From Streptococcus ictaluri 707-05 (GTDB taxonomy: Bacteria > Bacillota > Bacilli > Lactobacillales > Streptococcaceae), in contig NZ_AEUX02000005.1 in NCBI RefSeq assembly GCF_000188015.2, positions 1 to 64,000 of the forward strand: a stretch of 64,000 nt of DNA, in the 5' to 3' direction. The translations under genes were made by a program, and so were the position numbers. Below are positions 8,740 to 17,350 of the stretch, in pieces (the first letter of the stretch is position 1; each line of letters starts with the position of its first letter). Below the pieces are notes generated by a model, which was given only the letters and a program-made list of their open reading frames with translations, did no database searches and was not told where the DNA came from.

Positions 8740-9587
8740 ATGAGAAAAGGGATATTAGGATTAGTGAGTCTTTTAGTGGTCGCTAGCTTTGGACTTGTGG
8801 CTTGCACAGCTTCTAATAAGACTGAGAAATCTTCGGATTCAAAAATTCAAAAATTCAAAAGATTATATTTGCTACAGTAGGGACAACGGCTCCTTTTTCC
8901 TATGAAAAAGATGGGCAATTAACTGGTTATGATATTGAAGTGGCTAAAGCCATTTTTAAAGATAGCAAAGACTATCAGTTGGTTTTTCAAAAAACAGAAT
9001 GGTCATCCATTTTTACGGGACTAGATTCTGGTAAGTACGCTATAGGAGGTAATAACATTTCCTTTACCAAGGAAAGAGCTTCAAAATATCTCTTTTCTTA
9101 TCCAATAGGTGCAACCCCTTCGTTTTTAGTGGTACCAGACAAAAGTGATATCAAGTCTTACCAGGATATTAAAGGACATTCAACGCAAGTGGTTCAAGGT
9201 ACTACAACAGTTGCACAGCTTGAGGCCTTTAACCAAAAACATCCAGATCAGCCAGTTGAGTTGAAGTTTACTAATGAGACCATTACCCAAATGCTGATGA
9301 ATTTGAGTGATGGTAAGGCCGATTTTAAATTATTTGATGCTCCAACCGTTAATGCCATTATTAAAAATCAGGGATTGAAACATTTAAAAACCATTCCTTT
9401 AACGTCAAGTGAACAACCATTTATCTATTTCATTTTTGGGCAAGACCAAGAAAAATTACAAGCTTTTGTGAATAAGCGTTTAGAAAGTCTGCTGCAAGAT
9501 GGTACTTTAAGTCAGCTAGCTAAAAAACACTTAGGTGGAGACTATGTTCCCAAATCTTCAGAATTAAAAGTGCCAGAACTTCCTTAA
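8740..9587 (+). pseudogene. Family 3 amino-acid binding lipoprotein, frameshifted by an 8-bp duplication
   Basis: This is a polar amino-acid ABC transporter substrate-binding lipoprotein (SBP_bac_3, cystine/FliY-like). The start is ATG 8740 behind GGAGGAAATC, with signal peptide and lipobox LVAC ending at about residue 22. At 8841-8856 the 8-base unit AAAAATTC occurs twice. With both copies the reading frame runs into TAG at 8878-8880 after some 46 residues. With a single copy it reads DSKIQKIIFATVGTTAPFSY straight into the long downstream frame (to 9587, ending KVPELP). The binding domain is otherwise intact (FTKERASKYLFSYP, GKADFKLFDAP). The remainder alone lacks a signal peptide. No permease or ATPase lies beside it. 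It could be phase variable rather than dead. Confidence 0.88.
8841..8856 (+). repeat. Two tandem copies of an 8-bp unit inside the binding-protein gene
   Basis: AAAAATTC occurs at 8841-8848 and 8849-8856, preceded by ATTC and followed by AAAA, so the tract is well suited to slipped-strand mispairing. One or four copies would restore the frame; two copies break it. Confidence 0.9.
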
Positions 9588-9598
9588 AAGAAGCCTTT

Positions 9599-9629
9599 AT
9601 CAGTTAACCTTTTGTTGACTGATTTTTTT
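9599..9629 (+). terminator. Intrinsic terminator before the metQ operon
   Basis: ATCAGTTAAC pairs with GTTGACTGAT across a three-base loop (one mismatch or wobble), followed by TTTTTTT. It ends the binding-protein transcript just upstream of the MET-box. Confidence 0.8.
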
Positions 9630-9639
9630 GAATCTTTGA

Positions 9640-9656
9640 TATAGTTTTAAACTATA
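9640..9656. promoter_or_regulatory. MET-box (MtaR/MetR-type LysR regulator site)
   Basis: TATAGTTTTAAACTATA is a perfect 17-base palindrome with a one-base centre, identical to the streptococcal MET-box consensus TATAGTTTnAAACTATA recognised by the LysR regulator MtaR/MetR. It ends 22 bp before the -35 box of metQ, the usual activator position. An extra half-site AAACTATA occurs at 9683-9690, overlapping the -35 box. Confidence 0.88.
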
Positions 9657-9678
9657 TATTTACCTAATTTATTCCAAT

Positions 9679-9707
9679 TTGAAAACTATATCTAATTACG
9701 CTACAAT
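9679..9707 (+). promoter_or_regulatory. Promoter of the metQ operon
   Basis: TTGAAA (9679-9684) and TACAAT (9702-9707) have a 17-bp spacer; the start codon is 31 bp further on. The overlapping MET-box half-site suggests the regulator also touches the core promoter. Confidence 0.75.
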
Positions 9708-9738
9708 GGGTACAGTTAAAAAATGAAGTGAGGATATC

Positions 9739-10587
9739 ATGATGACAATAAAAAAAACAGTTGGTTTAATAGGCCTTACCCTAGCTTCTCTTTTCTTAGT
9801 GGCTTGTTCAGGAAAAGAGGATGATAAAAATACCTTAACCATTGGTGTAATGACAAAGACGTCTTCTGATCAAGCGAGATGGGATAAAGTTGAAGAGTTA
9901 CTAAAAAAAGAAGGCATTACTTTAAAATACAAAGAGTTTACAGACTATTCACAACCTAACAAAGCAGTAGCTAATGGAGAAGTGGATGTCAATGCTTTTC
10001 AGCATTATAATTTCTTAAATAATTGGAATAAAGAAAATAAAGCAGGGTTAGTGGCTATTGCAGATACCTATATCAGTCCTGTAAATCTCTTTTCAGGAAC
10101 CAGTCAAGATGGTAAAACCAAATACAAATCTATCGCTGAGCTACCTAAAGGTGCTCAAATTGCCGTTCCAAATGACGCGACTAACGAAAGCCGTGCCTTA
10201 TATGTCTTGGAAGCAGCAGGTTTGATTAAATTAAATGTTTCTGGCGATAAGTTGGCAACTATTGCGAATATCACAGAAAACAAGAAAAAGTTAGATATCA
10301 AAGAGTTAGATGCTAGTCAAACAGCGCGTGCCCTAACATCAGCTGATGCGGCTATTGTGAATAACAGCTATGCTGTTCCAGCTAAAATCGATTTTGAAAC
10401 ATCGCTTTATAAAGAACAAGTAGATGACAATTCTAAACAATGGATCAATATTATTGCTGGCCAAAAGGAATGGAAATCATCTCCAAAAGCTAGTGCTATT
10501 AAACAATTAGTTAAAGCTTATCAAACCGATGAGGTTAAAAAAGTTGTTGATAAAACCTCTAATGGTATTGATGTACCCGTTTGGTAA
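9739..10587 (+). CDS. metQ: Methionine-binding lipoprotein MetQ (NlpA family)
   Basis: A 282-residue NlpA-family substrate-binding lipoprotein of the D/L-methionine ABC transporter. The signal peptide ends in lipobox LVAC, with the lipidated Cys near residue 23. The mature protein starts with a charged linker, then LTIGVMTKTSSDQARWDKVEELL and the family core VNAFQHYNFLNNWN, VPNDATNESRALYVLE. GTGAGGATATC precedes the tandem ATGATG start. It leads the metQ-M20-metN-metP operon behind a MET-box, so expression should rise when methionine is scarce. Confidence 0.95.
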   Translation: MMTIKKTVGLIGLTLASLFLVACSGKEDDKNTLTIGVMTKTSSDQARWDKVEELLKKEGITLKYKEFTDYSQPNKAVANGEVDVNAFQHYNFLNNWNKENKAGLVAIADTYISPVNLFSGTSQDGKTKYKSIAELPKGAQIAVPNDATNESRALYVLEAAGLIKLNVSGDKLATIANITENKKKLDIKELDASQTARALTSADAAIVNNSYAVPAKIDFETSLYKEQVDDNSKQWINIIAGQKEWKSSPKASAIKQLVKAYQTDEVKKVVDKTSNGIDVPVW

Positions 10588-10617
10588 AGCAGCGTAAAAA
10601 GGTAACAGGAGGATTGA

Positions 10618-10634
10618 GGCGTGTCTGACACGCC
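10618..10634 (+). terminator. GC-rich hairpin between metQ and the peptidase gene
   Basis: GGCGTGTC and GACACGCC form a perfect hairpin followed by CTTTCTTGTCTT. The T tract is weak, so it looks like a partial terminator or an RNA-stability hairpin. Such elements often let the binding-protein gene be expressed above the permease genes. Confidence 0.6.
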
Positions 10635-10661
10635 CTTTCTTGTCTTGAAGGAGTAAAAAGC

Positions 10662-12035
10662 ATGTTAGAAAAGGAAAATGTGGCGAGTAGCCATCCCATT
10701 TGGCATCGTGATAATACCAAGATTTATCTCAAACAATTAGAGCATTTTTTAGCCATACGATCTATTTTTGCACAGAAAGTCGGTCTAAAAGAAGCAGCTC
10801 TCTTTCTAGAAAAGCTCTTTAAAGAGGCAGGAGCAGAGGTTCTTGTGGATTCTTCTGAGGAAGCCCCCTTAGTGATTGCTCAATTTAAGAGCCCTAAAAA
10901 AGAGGCTAAAACCATCATTTTTTATAACCATTACGATACTGTGCCAGCTGATCAGGATCAAGAGTGGACTTATCCAGCTTTTGGTCTAAGTATTGAAGAT
11001 GGGAAGATGTATGGTCGTGGAGTAGATGATGATAAGGGACATATTATTGCTCGATTAACAGCAGTGACCCGTTACCTTCAAGAAGTAGGGGATTTGCCAT
11101 TACATATTATTTTTGTAATGGAGGGTGCCGAAGAATCAGCCTCTGTTGGATTAGAGAAATACCTTGAGCGGCATGCCAATCTTTTAAAAGGAGCGGACTT
11201 ATTGGTCTGGGAACAAGGCATTCGTAATGCTTGTGGAAAATTAGAATTTACTGGCGGAAATAAAGGCATTCTGACTTTTAACATGTCTGTAAACAGTGCC
11301 AGTTGTGATATTCACTCACAGTTTGGTGGGATTATTGAGTCGGCTTCATGGTATTTATTGCAGGCCTTGACTTCCTTGAGAGATGAGAAAGGTAAACTAT
11401 TGATCCCAGCAATTTATGAGCGGGTGATTCCTCCTAGTCAAAGAGAATTAGATTTAGTTGAGCAGTATGCTCTTGAAAATGCCCCTGCTTTAAAAAAGCT
11501 TTACGGACTTAAGTTACCTACGTTACAATCAGAAAGGCGTCAATTGCTAAAAACTTATTATTTTGAACCATCTATAGGGATTCAAGGTTTATGGATTGGT
11601 TACCAAGGTCAAGGGGTTAAGACCATTATTCCTTGTCAAGCTCAGGCTAAAATGGAAGTCCGCCTTGTTCCTGGTTTAGAGCCTAAATGGGTTTTTGAAA
11701 CGATTAAAGAGCATTTGCTTTGTCAGGGTTTTGATAAAGTAAATTTAGAGTATAGTTTGGGAGAGAGCAGTTACCGTAGTGATTTATCAGCTAATAGTAT
11801 TACTAATCTCCTATCTCTTGCTAGCCGTTTAAACCCTGAAGGGATTAGTTTGTTGCCAACGTCAGCTGGAACAGGGCCGATGCATATGGTCTTTAAGGCT
11901 TTGGAAGTTCCAATTGTTGGCTTTGGATTAGGTCATAGCAATAGTCGAGACCATGCTGGAGATGAGAATGTTCTGATCTCGGATTATTGTCGTCATATAG
12001 AATTAATAGAGGAGTTAATAACATCTTATGAGTAA
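10662..12035 (+). CDS. M20-family metallopeptidase in the methionine import operon
   Basis: A 457-residue di-zinc peptidase of family M20. Metal ligands and catalytic residues are seen in [11 protein letters not shown] (His and the following Asp), [10 protein letters not shown] (bridging Asp), [15 protein letters not shown] (Glu-Glu) and the C-terminal [14 protein letters not shown] (His). A dimerisation insert lies between. It probably cleaves a peptide or N-acyl amino acid after uptake; its place between metQ and metN hints at methionine-containing substrates, which is inference. GAAGGAG precedes the ATG. Its end overlaps metN by eight bases. Confidence 0.9.
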   Translation: MLEKENVASSHPIWHRDNTKIYLKQLEHFLAIRSIFAQKVGLKEAALFLEKLFKEAGAEVLVDSSEEAPLVIAQFKSPKKEAKTIIFYNHYDTVPADQDQEWTYPAFGLSIEDGKMYGRGVDDDKGHIIARLTAVTRYLQEVGDLPLHIIFVMEGAEESASVGLEKYLERHANLLKGADLLVWEQGIRNACGKLEFTGGNKGILTFNMSVNSASCDIHSQFGGIIESASWYLLQALTSLRDEKGKLLIPAIYERVIPPSQRELDLVEQYALENAPALKKLYGLKLPTLQSERRQLLKTYYFEPSIGIQGLWIGYQGQGVKTIIPCQAQAKMEVRLVPGLEPKWVFETIKEHLLCQGFDKVNLEYSLGESSYRSDLSANSITNLLSLASRLNPEGISLLPTSAGTGPMHMVFKALEVPIVGFGLGHSNSRDHAGDENVLISDYCRHIELIEELITSYE

Positions 12036-13092
12036 TACCATTATTCAATTAGATCATATTGATATCACCTTTCATCAAAGAAAGCGCGTGATTGATGCAG
12101 TTAAAGATGTAACGGTTCACATTAACCAGGGAGATATCTATGGTATTGTGGGCTATTCGGGTGCTGGTAAATCAACACTTGTCAGGGTCATTAATTTATT
12201 ACAGGTGCCAACCAAAGGAAAAATCAAGATTGATGGTGATCTTACTTTTTATCAAGGTAAAGTACAGCTAACATCTGCAGAGTTGCGACAAAAACGTCGT
12301 GATATCGGTATGATTTTCCAACATTTTAACTTGATGGCTCAAAAAACAGCCAAAGAAAATGTGGCTTTTGCTCTGCGTCATTCAAACCTGTCTAAGGCTG
12401 AAAAAGAAAAAAAAGTGACTGAGCTCTTAGCTCTAGTGGGATTGTCCGATCGAGCGGATAATTACCCGTCACAATTATCAGGTGGTCAAAAGCAACGGGT
12501 AGCTATCGCTCGCGCTCTTGCTAACGATCCTAAAATTTTGATTTCAGATGAGGCAACATCAGCCTTGGATCCCAAAACGACTATACAAATTTTGGCACTT
12601 TTGCAAGAGCTTAATCGCAAATTAGGTCTAACCATTGTCATGATTACGCATGAAATGCAGATTGTAAAAGATATCTGTAATCGTGTAGCTGTCATGCAAA
12701 ATGGGGTCTTGATTGAAGAAGGATCTGTTTTAGATATTTTCTCTGCACCAAAACAAGCACTAACACAGGAATTTATACGGACAGCAACAGGTATTGATGA
12801 AGCGCTTGACAAAATTAATCAGCAAGATATTGTCAAGCATCTACCTCAAAATGCAATCCTGGTTCAATTAAAATATGCTGGAACATCAACAGATGAGCCA
12901 CTTCTGAATCGAATTTACCGTCAATATGAGGTTACAGCTAATATTTTATATGGCAATATTGAAATATTAGATCATGTGCCTGTGGGTGATATGATTGTGG
13001 TCTTGGAAGGGCAAGCTGAAAATATTCTTGCTGCAGAAGAAGCCCTTCATCAAGCAGGTGTCGAAGTCAGTGTACTGAAGAGAGGAGTTTAG
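12028..13092 (+). CDS. metN: Methionine ABC transporter ATP-binding protein MetN
   Basis: A 354-residue ABC ATPase energising methionine import. Walker A is GYSGAGKST (about residues 43-51), the Q-loop lies in MIFQHFNLM, the signature is [15 protein letters not shown] and Walker B is [12 protein letters not shown]. The C-terminal ACT-like NIL domain (about 270-350) is where intracellular methionine binds to inhibit transport. Start ATG overlaps the peptidase gene; metP follows directly (stop at 13092, next ATG at 13093). Confidence 0.95.
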   Translation: MSNTIIQLDHIDITFHQRKRVIDAVKDVTVHINQGDIYGIVGYSGAGKSTLVRVINLLQVPTKGKIKIDGDLTFYQGKVQLTSAELRQKRRDIGMIFQHFNLMAQKTAKENVAFALRHSNLSKAEKEKKVTELLALVGLSDRADNYPSQLSGGQKQRVAIARALANDPKILISDEATSALDPKTTIQILALLQELNRKLGLTIVMITHEMQIVKDICNRVAVMQNGVLIEEGSVLDIFSAPKQALTQEFIRTATGIDEALDKINQQDIVKHLPQNAILVQLKYAGTSTDEPLLNRIYRQYEVTANILYGNIEILDHVPVGDMIVVLEGQAENILAAEEALHQAGVEVSVLKRGV

Positions 13093-13785
13093 ATGTCACA
13101 TTTAATTCAAACCTATTTACCAAATGTTTATGAACTCGGATGGTCTGGAGAAGCTGGTTGGGGCTTAGCCATTTGGAATACCCTGTATATGACCATTGTT
13201 CCTTTTATTATTGGTGGCTTGATTGGTCTCTTATTAGGCTTGTTGTTAGTTTTAACAGGACCGGGTGGTGTTATTGAAAACAAAGCTATTTGTTGGGTTA
13301 TTGATAAAGTAACCTCTATTTTCCGAGCTATTCCTTTTGTTATTTTGATTGCCATTTTAGCTAGCTTTACCTATTTGTTGTTAAGAACAACCTTAGGAGC
13401 AACAGCTGCCTTGGTACCTTTAACCTTTGCGACTTTTCCTTTTTTTGCCCGTCAGGTTCAAGTTGTTTTTTCAGAATTAGACAAAGGTGTTATTGAAGCA
13501 GCGAAAGCTTCAGGTGCTACTTTCTGGGATATTGTCAAAGTGTATCTCAGTGAAGGTTTACCAGATCTTATTCGTGTTTCTACAGTCACCTTAATTTCTT
13601 TAGTTGGGGAAACTGCCATGGCAGGAGCTATTGGCGCTGGGGGATTAGGAAATGTTGCTATTTCCTACGGCTATAACCGTTTTAACAATGATGTGACATG
13701 GGTGGCCACTTTGATTATTTTGTTGTTAATCTTTTCAATCCAGTTTCTTGGAGATAGTTTGACACGCCGTTTTAGTCATAAATAA
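13093..13785 (+). CDS. metP: Methionine ABC transporter permease MetP (MetI)
   Basis: A 230-residue inner-membrane permease with about five transmembrane helices. The EAA loop that docks on MetN reads EAAKASGATFWDIVKVYLSEGLP. Helices are visible around residues 27-60, 75-105, 150-180 and 195-220. It is the last gene of the metQ operon, and a bidirectional terminator follows three bases after the stop. Confidence 0.95.
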   Translation: MSHLIQTYLPNVYELGWSGEAGWGLAIWNTLYMTIVPFIIGGLIGLLLGLLLVLTGPGGVIENKAICWVIDKVTSIFRAIPFVILIAILASFTYLLLRTTLGATAALVPLTFATFPFFARQVQVVFSELDKGVIEAAKASGATFWDIVKVYLSEGLPDLIRVSTVTLISLVGETAMAGAIGAGGLGNVAISYGYNRFNNDVTWVATLIILLLIFSIQFLGDSLTRRFSHK

Positions 13786-13822
13786 AAAAAGAATCTGAGT
13801 GATTAAAGCTCGGATTCTTTTT
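13786..13822. terminator. Bidirectional terminator between metP and brnQ
   Basis: AAAAAGAATCTGAG and CTCGGATTCTTTTT form a 14-pair stem with one wobble and a nine-base loop. T runs on both strands serve the converging metP and brnQ transcripts. Confidence 0.9.
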
Positions 13823-13825
13823 GTT

Positions 13826-15205
13826 TTAATGTGATGGTTTATTCTTGAGTGATTTTAGGAGTAAACCTAAAATGAATCCTGCAAAGGCAAAGATGATCCA
13901 TCCCATTGAAAATTGACCGAGTGGAACCACTTTTTGGAAGAAGTTCGTAATAGCTTCAGGAAGGGTAAATAATTTGGTCATGTCAGATAGGGTAAAGATA
14001 GCATCGAATAGAGCAGGGATAGCCGTCAGGCCGATAGTTGTTCGATAAACAATTGGATCATTATCAAATGTTTTTTGGAAAAGAACAAGGAAAATAAGGT
14101 CTACTGTTAATGGATAAAGAAGGAATAAGACTGGTGCTGACCAATTGATGATAACAGATAAGCCACCAAAGTAGAAAAAGGCAGAAACTAAGGTGAAAAT
14201 AGAAGCCCATGTAATGTGAGATAGACCTGGAATCAACTTATGGAAATATTCAGCACTAGAGGTAATCAAACCAGTGGATGTGGTTAAACAAGCAAGGAAA
14301 ATAATAATGGCTAAGAAGGCTTGTCCAATACTGCCAAGGTAAAAACGTGACGCATGGCTTAAAATTTGTCCACCGTTGACGGCAACACCATCTAAGGTAA
14401 AGTTACCATTGACGAGTGGGAAGAGGGATTGAGAAGTGGCACCAATACGACCTACAAAGATATAAACAAAGGCAAGTAGGAGAATGGCAATCAATCCTGA
14501 AATCAGAGTGACTTTGGTTACTTCTTTATCTGACTTGGCACCAAATTGTTTGGTGGCTTCAATAACCAAAATAGCAAAAACTAAAGAAGCTAAGGCGTCC
14601 ATCGTGCCGTAACCTTGAATTAAACCAGCAATAAAAGGAACATCTTTAAAGGCATTATTGATACCTGTACCAGCATTTAATGGGGTGCCGTAATCGCCAG
14701 CTGAATGGACAAAAGAAGAAATCACTAAAATAGCAATAACGACAAGTAGCGTTGGTGTCAAATATTTTCCAATATTTTCTGCTAGTTTACTTGGACGGAT
14801 AGCTAAAAAGTAGGATAAACCAAAGAATAAAAGAGCGTAGATTGCTTTATTAGTAAAATTATCTCCTAGGATAGGGGCGATTCCCACAGAAAAAGAGGTC
14901 GCACCAGTTCTAGGAATGGCAAAAAAAGGACCGATGGAGAGGTAAAGAATGGCAGAATATGCGATAGCATACCATTTTGAGATAGGACGAGCTAGGCTCT
15001 CAACATCACCAGATCCTGACTTAGCAACTGCAATGACACCGAGGAGTGGTAAAGACACGCCGGTTAAGCAGAAACCTAGGATAGACCATAGGATATTGTG
15101 TCCGGAATAGATCCCTAGGAAGGCTGGATAAATGAGATTAGCAGCTCCAAAAAAGAGTGCAAATAGCATAAAGCCAACAACAATATATACATTTTTTTGT
15201 TTCAT
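13826..15205 (-). CDS. brnQ: Branched-chain amino acid carrier BrnQ
   Basis: A 459-residue LIVCS-family cation symporter for leucine, isoleucine and valine, with about 12 hydrophobic segments. It begins MKQKNVYIVVGFMLFALFFG and shows the family FFGAANLIYPAFLG and PRTGATSFSVG motifs. It is divergent from sstT. A near-perfect sigma-A promoter lies at 15297-15325 on its strand, and a CodY-like box lies just upstream. The leader of about 85 nt contains a 9-bp tandem repeat and a weak ribosome-binding site. Confidence 0.93.
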   Translation of the reverse strand: MKQKNVYIVVGFMLFALFFGAANLIYPAFLGIYSGHNILWSILGFCLTGVSLPLLGVIAVAKSGSGDVESLARPISKWYAIAYSAILYLSIGPFFAIPRTGATSFSVGIAPILGDNFTNKAIYALLFFGLSYFLAIRPSKLAENIGKYLTPTLLVVIAILVISSFVHSAGDYGTPLNAGTGINNAFKDVPFIAGLIQGYGTMDALASLVFAILVIEATKQFGAKSDKEVTKVTLISGLIAILLLAFVYIFVGRIGATSQSLFPLVNGNFTLDGVAVNGGQILSHASRFYLGSIGQAFLAIIIFLACLTTSTGLITSSAEYFHKLIPGLSHITWASIFTLVSAFFYFGGLSVIINWSAPVLFLLYPLTVDLIFLVLFQKTFDNDPIVYRTTIGLTAIPALFDAIFTLSDMTKLFTLPEAITNFFQKVVPLGQFSMGWIIFAFAGFILGLLLKSLKNKPSH

Positions 15206-15225
15206 TTATAAATAGTCTTTCTATT

Positions 15226-15243
15226 GGTACTAATGGTACTAAT
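15226..15243. repeat. 9-bp tandem repeat in the brnQ leader
   Basis: GGTACTAAT occurs twice in direct succession (15226-15234 and 15235-15243), about 20 bp from the brnQ start codon in its untranslated leader. The function is unknown; a copy-number change here would alter leader length. Confidence 0.8.
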
Positions 15244-15296
15244 TTGAAGATTCTAACAATTTTAACTTTAGGTCTCCGAAAAAATTAACAGATGCT

Positions 15297-15325
15297 ATTA
15301 TATCGCAGTTTTAGCTTATCGTCAA
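15297..15325 (-). promoter_or_regulatory. Promoter of brnQ
   Basis: On the minus strand TTGACG (15325-15320) and TATAAT (15302-15297) are 17 bp apart. This strong core promoter is divergent from that of sstT. Confidence 0.8.
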
Positions 15326-15331
15326 TAGTCA

Positions 15332-15346
15332 AGTTTTTAGAAAATT
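15332..15346. promoter_or_regulatory. CodY-like box between brnQ and sstT
   Basis: AGTTTTTAGAAAATT matches the CodY consensus AATTTTCWGAAAATT at 13 of 15 positions. It lies 6 bp upstream of the brnQ -35 box and 10 bp upstream of the sstT -35 box. CodY control of branched-chain amino-acid uptake is expected; this assignment is inference from the motif. Confidence 0.55.
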
Positions 15347-15356
15347 TTAAATATAT

Positions 15357-15385
15357 TTGACGAATAGTCAGATTTATATTATGAT
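15357..15385 (+). promoter_or_regulatory. Promoter of sstT
   Basis: TTGACG (15357-15362) and TATGAT (15380-15385) are 17 bp apart, 30 bp before the sstT start codon. Confidence 0.75.
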
Positions 15386-15415
15386 AAAAAATAAACTTTA
15401 GTGAGGAAGTGAATA

Positions 15416-16621
15416 ATGAAAAAAATAATTCATCTGTGGCTTAGGATAAGCCTGATTAAAAAGATTATTATCGGTGTCGTAATTGGTCTCTTGTTAGGCA
15501 TCTTATTACCTGGTTTTACAGGAATCGGTATTTTTGGGAAACTATTTGTGGGGGCTTTGAAAGCTATTGCGCCACTTCTTGTTTTTGCCTTAGTCTCTCA
15601 AGCAATTTCGCATCAAAAACAGGGTCAAGAAACGAATATGAAGCTTATTGTTGTGCTTTATTTGTTTGGGACTTTTGCAGCTGCCTTGGTGGCAGTTTTG
15701 ACATCCTATATTTTCCCTCTCACTTTAATTTTAAACAAACCTGTTGATACGGAGTTTGCACCACCTCAAGGAGTCACTGAGGTCTTTCAAACCCTTCTTT
15801 TAAAATTAGTGGACAATCCTATTGACGCATTAGCTAATGCTAACTACATTGGCGTCCTAGCTTGGGCCTTGATTTTTGGACTAGCGCTTAAGGCGACCAG
15901 CTCAGAAACCAAGCATTTGGTTAGAACAGCTGCAGAAGTAACCTCACAAGTGGTGGTTTGGATTATTAATCTAGCTCCGATTGGGATTATGGGCTTAGTA
16001 TTTTCGACGGTTTCAGAAAACGGAATTGGTATCTTGTCGGATTATGCGCTCTTAATTATGGTATTAGTAGGAACCATGGCTTTTGTCGCTTTGGTTGTCA
16101 ATCCTTTTATTGCTTTTTTGGTGACACGTCAAAATCCTTATCCTCTGGTTTTAAAATGTTTGAGAGAATCTGGAATTACAGCTTTCTTTACAAGGAGTTC
16201 AGCAGCTAATATTCCTGTAAATATACGCTTGTGTGAGGATTTAGGTTTGAGTAAAGAAACTTACTCTGTATCTATTCCACTTGGATCTACCATTAACATG
16301 GGAGGCGCAGCTATTACCATTAACGTGTTGACTTTAGCAGCTGTCAATACATTTGGTATTCAAATTGATTTTGCAACAGCTGTCTTATTGAGCGTTGTGG
16401 CAGCAGTATCAGCCTGTGGTGCATCAGGTGTAGCCGGTGGATCATTACTATTAATTCCTGTAGCATGTAGCCTTTTTGGTATTTCAAATGATTTGGCCAT
16501 GCAAGTGGTCGGCGTTGGCTTTATTGTTGGTGTTATTCAAGACTCTTGTGAAACTGCCTTGAATTCTTCTACAGATGTTCTTTTTACAGCCATTGCTGAG
16601 AATGCTTTCTGGAAAAAATAG
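15416..16621 (+). CDS. sstT: Serine/threonine:sodium symporter SstT
   Basis: A 401-residue dicarboxylate/amino acid:cation symporter (DAACS family) with about eight membrane helices and two re-entrant loops. The family signature region includes [13 protein letters not shown] and [15 protein letters not shown]. It imports serine and threonine with sodium. GTGAGGAAGTG precedes the ATG. Monocistronic: own promoter, and a perfect 19-bp terminator directly after the stop. Confidence 0.93.
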   Translation: MKKIIHLWLRISLIKKIIIGVVIGLLLGILLPGFTGIGIFGKLFVGALKAIAPLLVFALVSQAISHQKQGQETNMKLIVVLYLFGTFAAALVAVLTSYIFPLTLILNKPVDTEFAPPQGVTEVFQTLLLKLVDNPIDALANANYIGVLAWALIFGLALKATSSETKHLVRTAAEVTSQVVVWIINLAPIGIMGLVFSTVSENGIGILSDYALLIMVLVGTMAFVALVVNPFIAFLVTRQNPYPLVLKCLRESGITAFFTRSSAANIPVNIRLCEDLGLSKETYSVSIPLGSTINMGGAAITINVLTLAAVNTFGIQIDFATAVLLSVVAAVSACGASGVAGGSLLLIPVACSLFGISNDLAMQVVGVGFIVGVIQDSCETALNSSTDVLFTAIAENAFWKK

Positions 16622-16666
16622 TAAAAACCTCATAAGAGAAGAAGGATTTCTCTTATGAGGTTTTTA
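16622..16666. terminator. Bidirectional terminator between sstT and ktrA
   Basis: A perfect 19-pair inverted repeat (TAAAAACCTCATAAGAGAA and its complement) with a seven-base loop, A-rich at one end and T-rich at the other. It serves both converging genes and touches the ktrA stop codon. Confidence 0.92.
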
Positions 16667-17341
16667 CTATTTGAGATAACCTAAATAATCAAATTTTTCG
16701 AAGGTATGATCATTTGCAATGGCTACAATAATGGTATTTGCTCCTAAAGGTTCAAATGGTTTGACATTGGTATCCAATGTTTTGACATCCTTTTGACGCA
16801 TGCCGATAATATTGAGTTCATATTTTCGGCGAACGTCTAATTCTGAGAGTGATTGGCCTTCCCAAGTCTTAGGAATAACAAACTCAATCATGGAAATGCC
16901 ATGCTCTAAATAAATAATGCTCTCGATATGACGTCGAAGGAGGTTTGAGGCAACACGTTTTCCAGAATCGCGTTCAGGAGTGATGACTTTAGTAGCTCCG
17001 ATACCATACAAGACTTCTTCAAAGATTTTGTTTTTAGCTTTAGCAATAATTGTAGGAACGCCTAATTTTTTACAATGCATTACGGCAAGTACTGATGATT
17101 CTAGGTTATTACCAGAGGCGATAACTACAGTATCACAATGTTCAATGCCGACTGCTAGTAAAAAGTCTTTATCAGTAATATCGCCAACAGCAGCCTTAGT
17201 TACTAAATCGGCTACTTCTTTGACATGGCTTTCTCTAATATCGATGGCGATAACATCTTGATCAAAATTACTTAATTCTCTGGCCACTGTACGACCAAAG
17301 ATTCCTAGACCAAGGACACCAACAGTTTTACGTTTTAACAT
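16667..17341 (-). CDS. ktrA: Potassium uptake regulatory protein KtrA (TrkA family)
   Basis: A 224-residue cytosolic gating subunit of the Ktr potassium channel. The N-terminal RCK_N Rossmann domain has VGVLGLGIFGRTVARELS and the D-containing VIAIDIRE. The C-terminal RCK_C domain (about residues 140-220) is the likely cyclic di-AMP binding site in Firmicutes. It follows ktrB on the minus strand with nine bases between stop and start, so the two form an operon for K+ homeostasis. Confidence 0.92.
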   Translation of the reverse strand: MLKRKTVGVLGLGIFGRTVARELSNFDQDVIAIDIRESHVKEVADLVTKAAVGDITDKDFLLAVGIEHCDTVVIASGNNLESSVLAVMHCKKLGVPTIIAKAKNKIFEEVLYGIGATKVITPERDSGKRVASNLLRRHIESIIYLEHGISMIEFVIPKTWEGQSLSELDVRRKYELNIIGMRQKDVKTLDTNVKPFEPLGANTIIVAIANDHTFEKFDYLGYLK

Positions 17342-17350
17342 GATTTCTCC

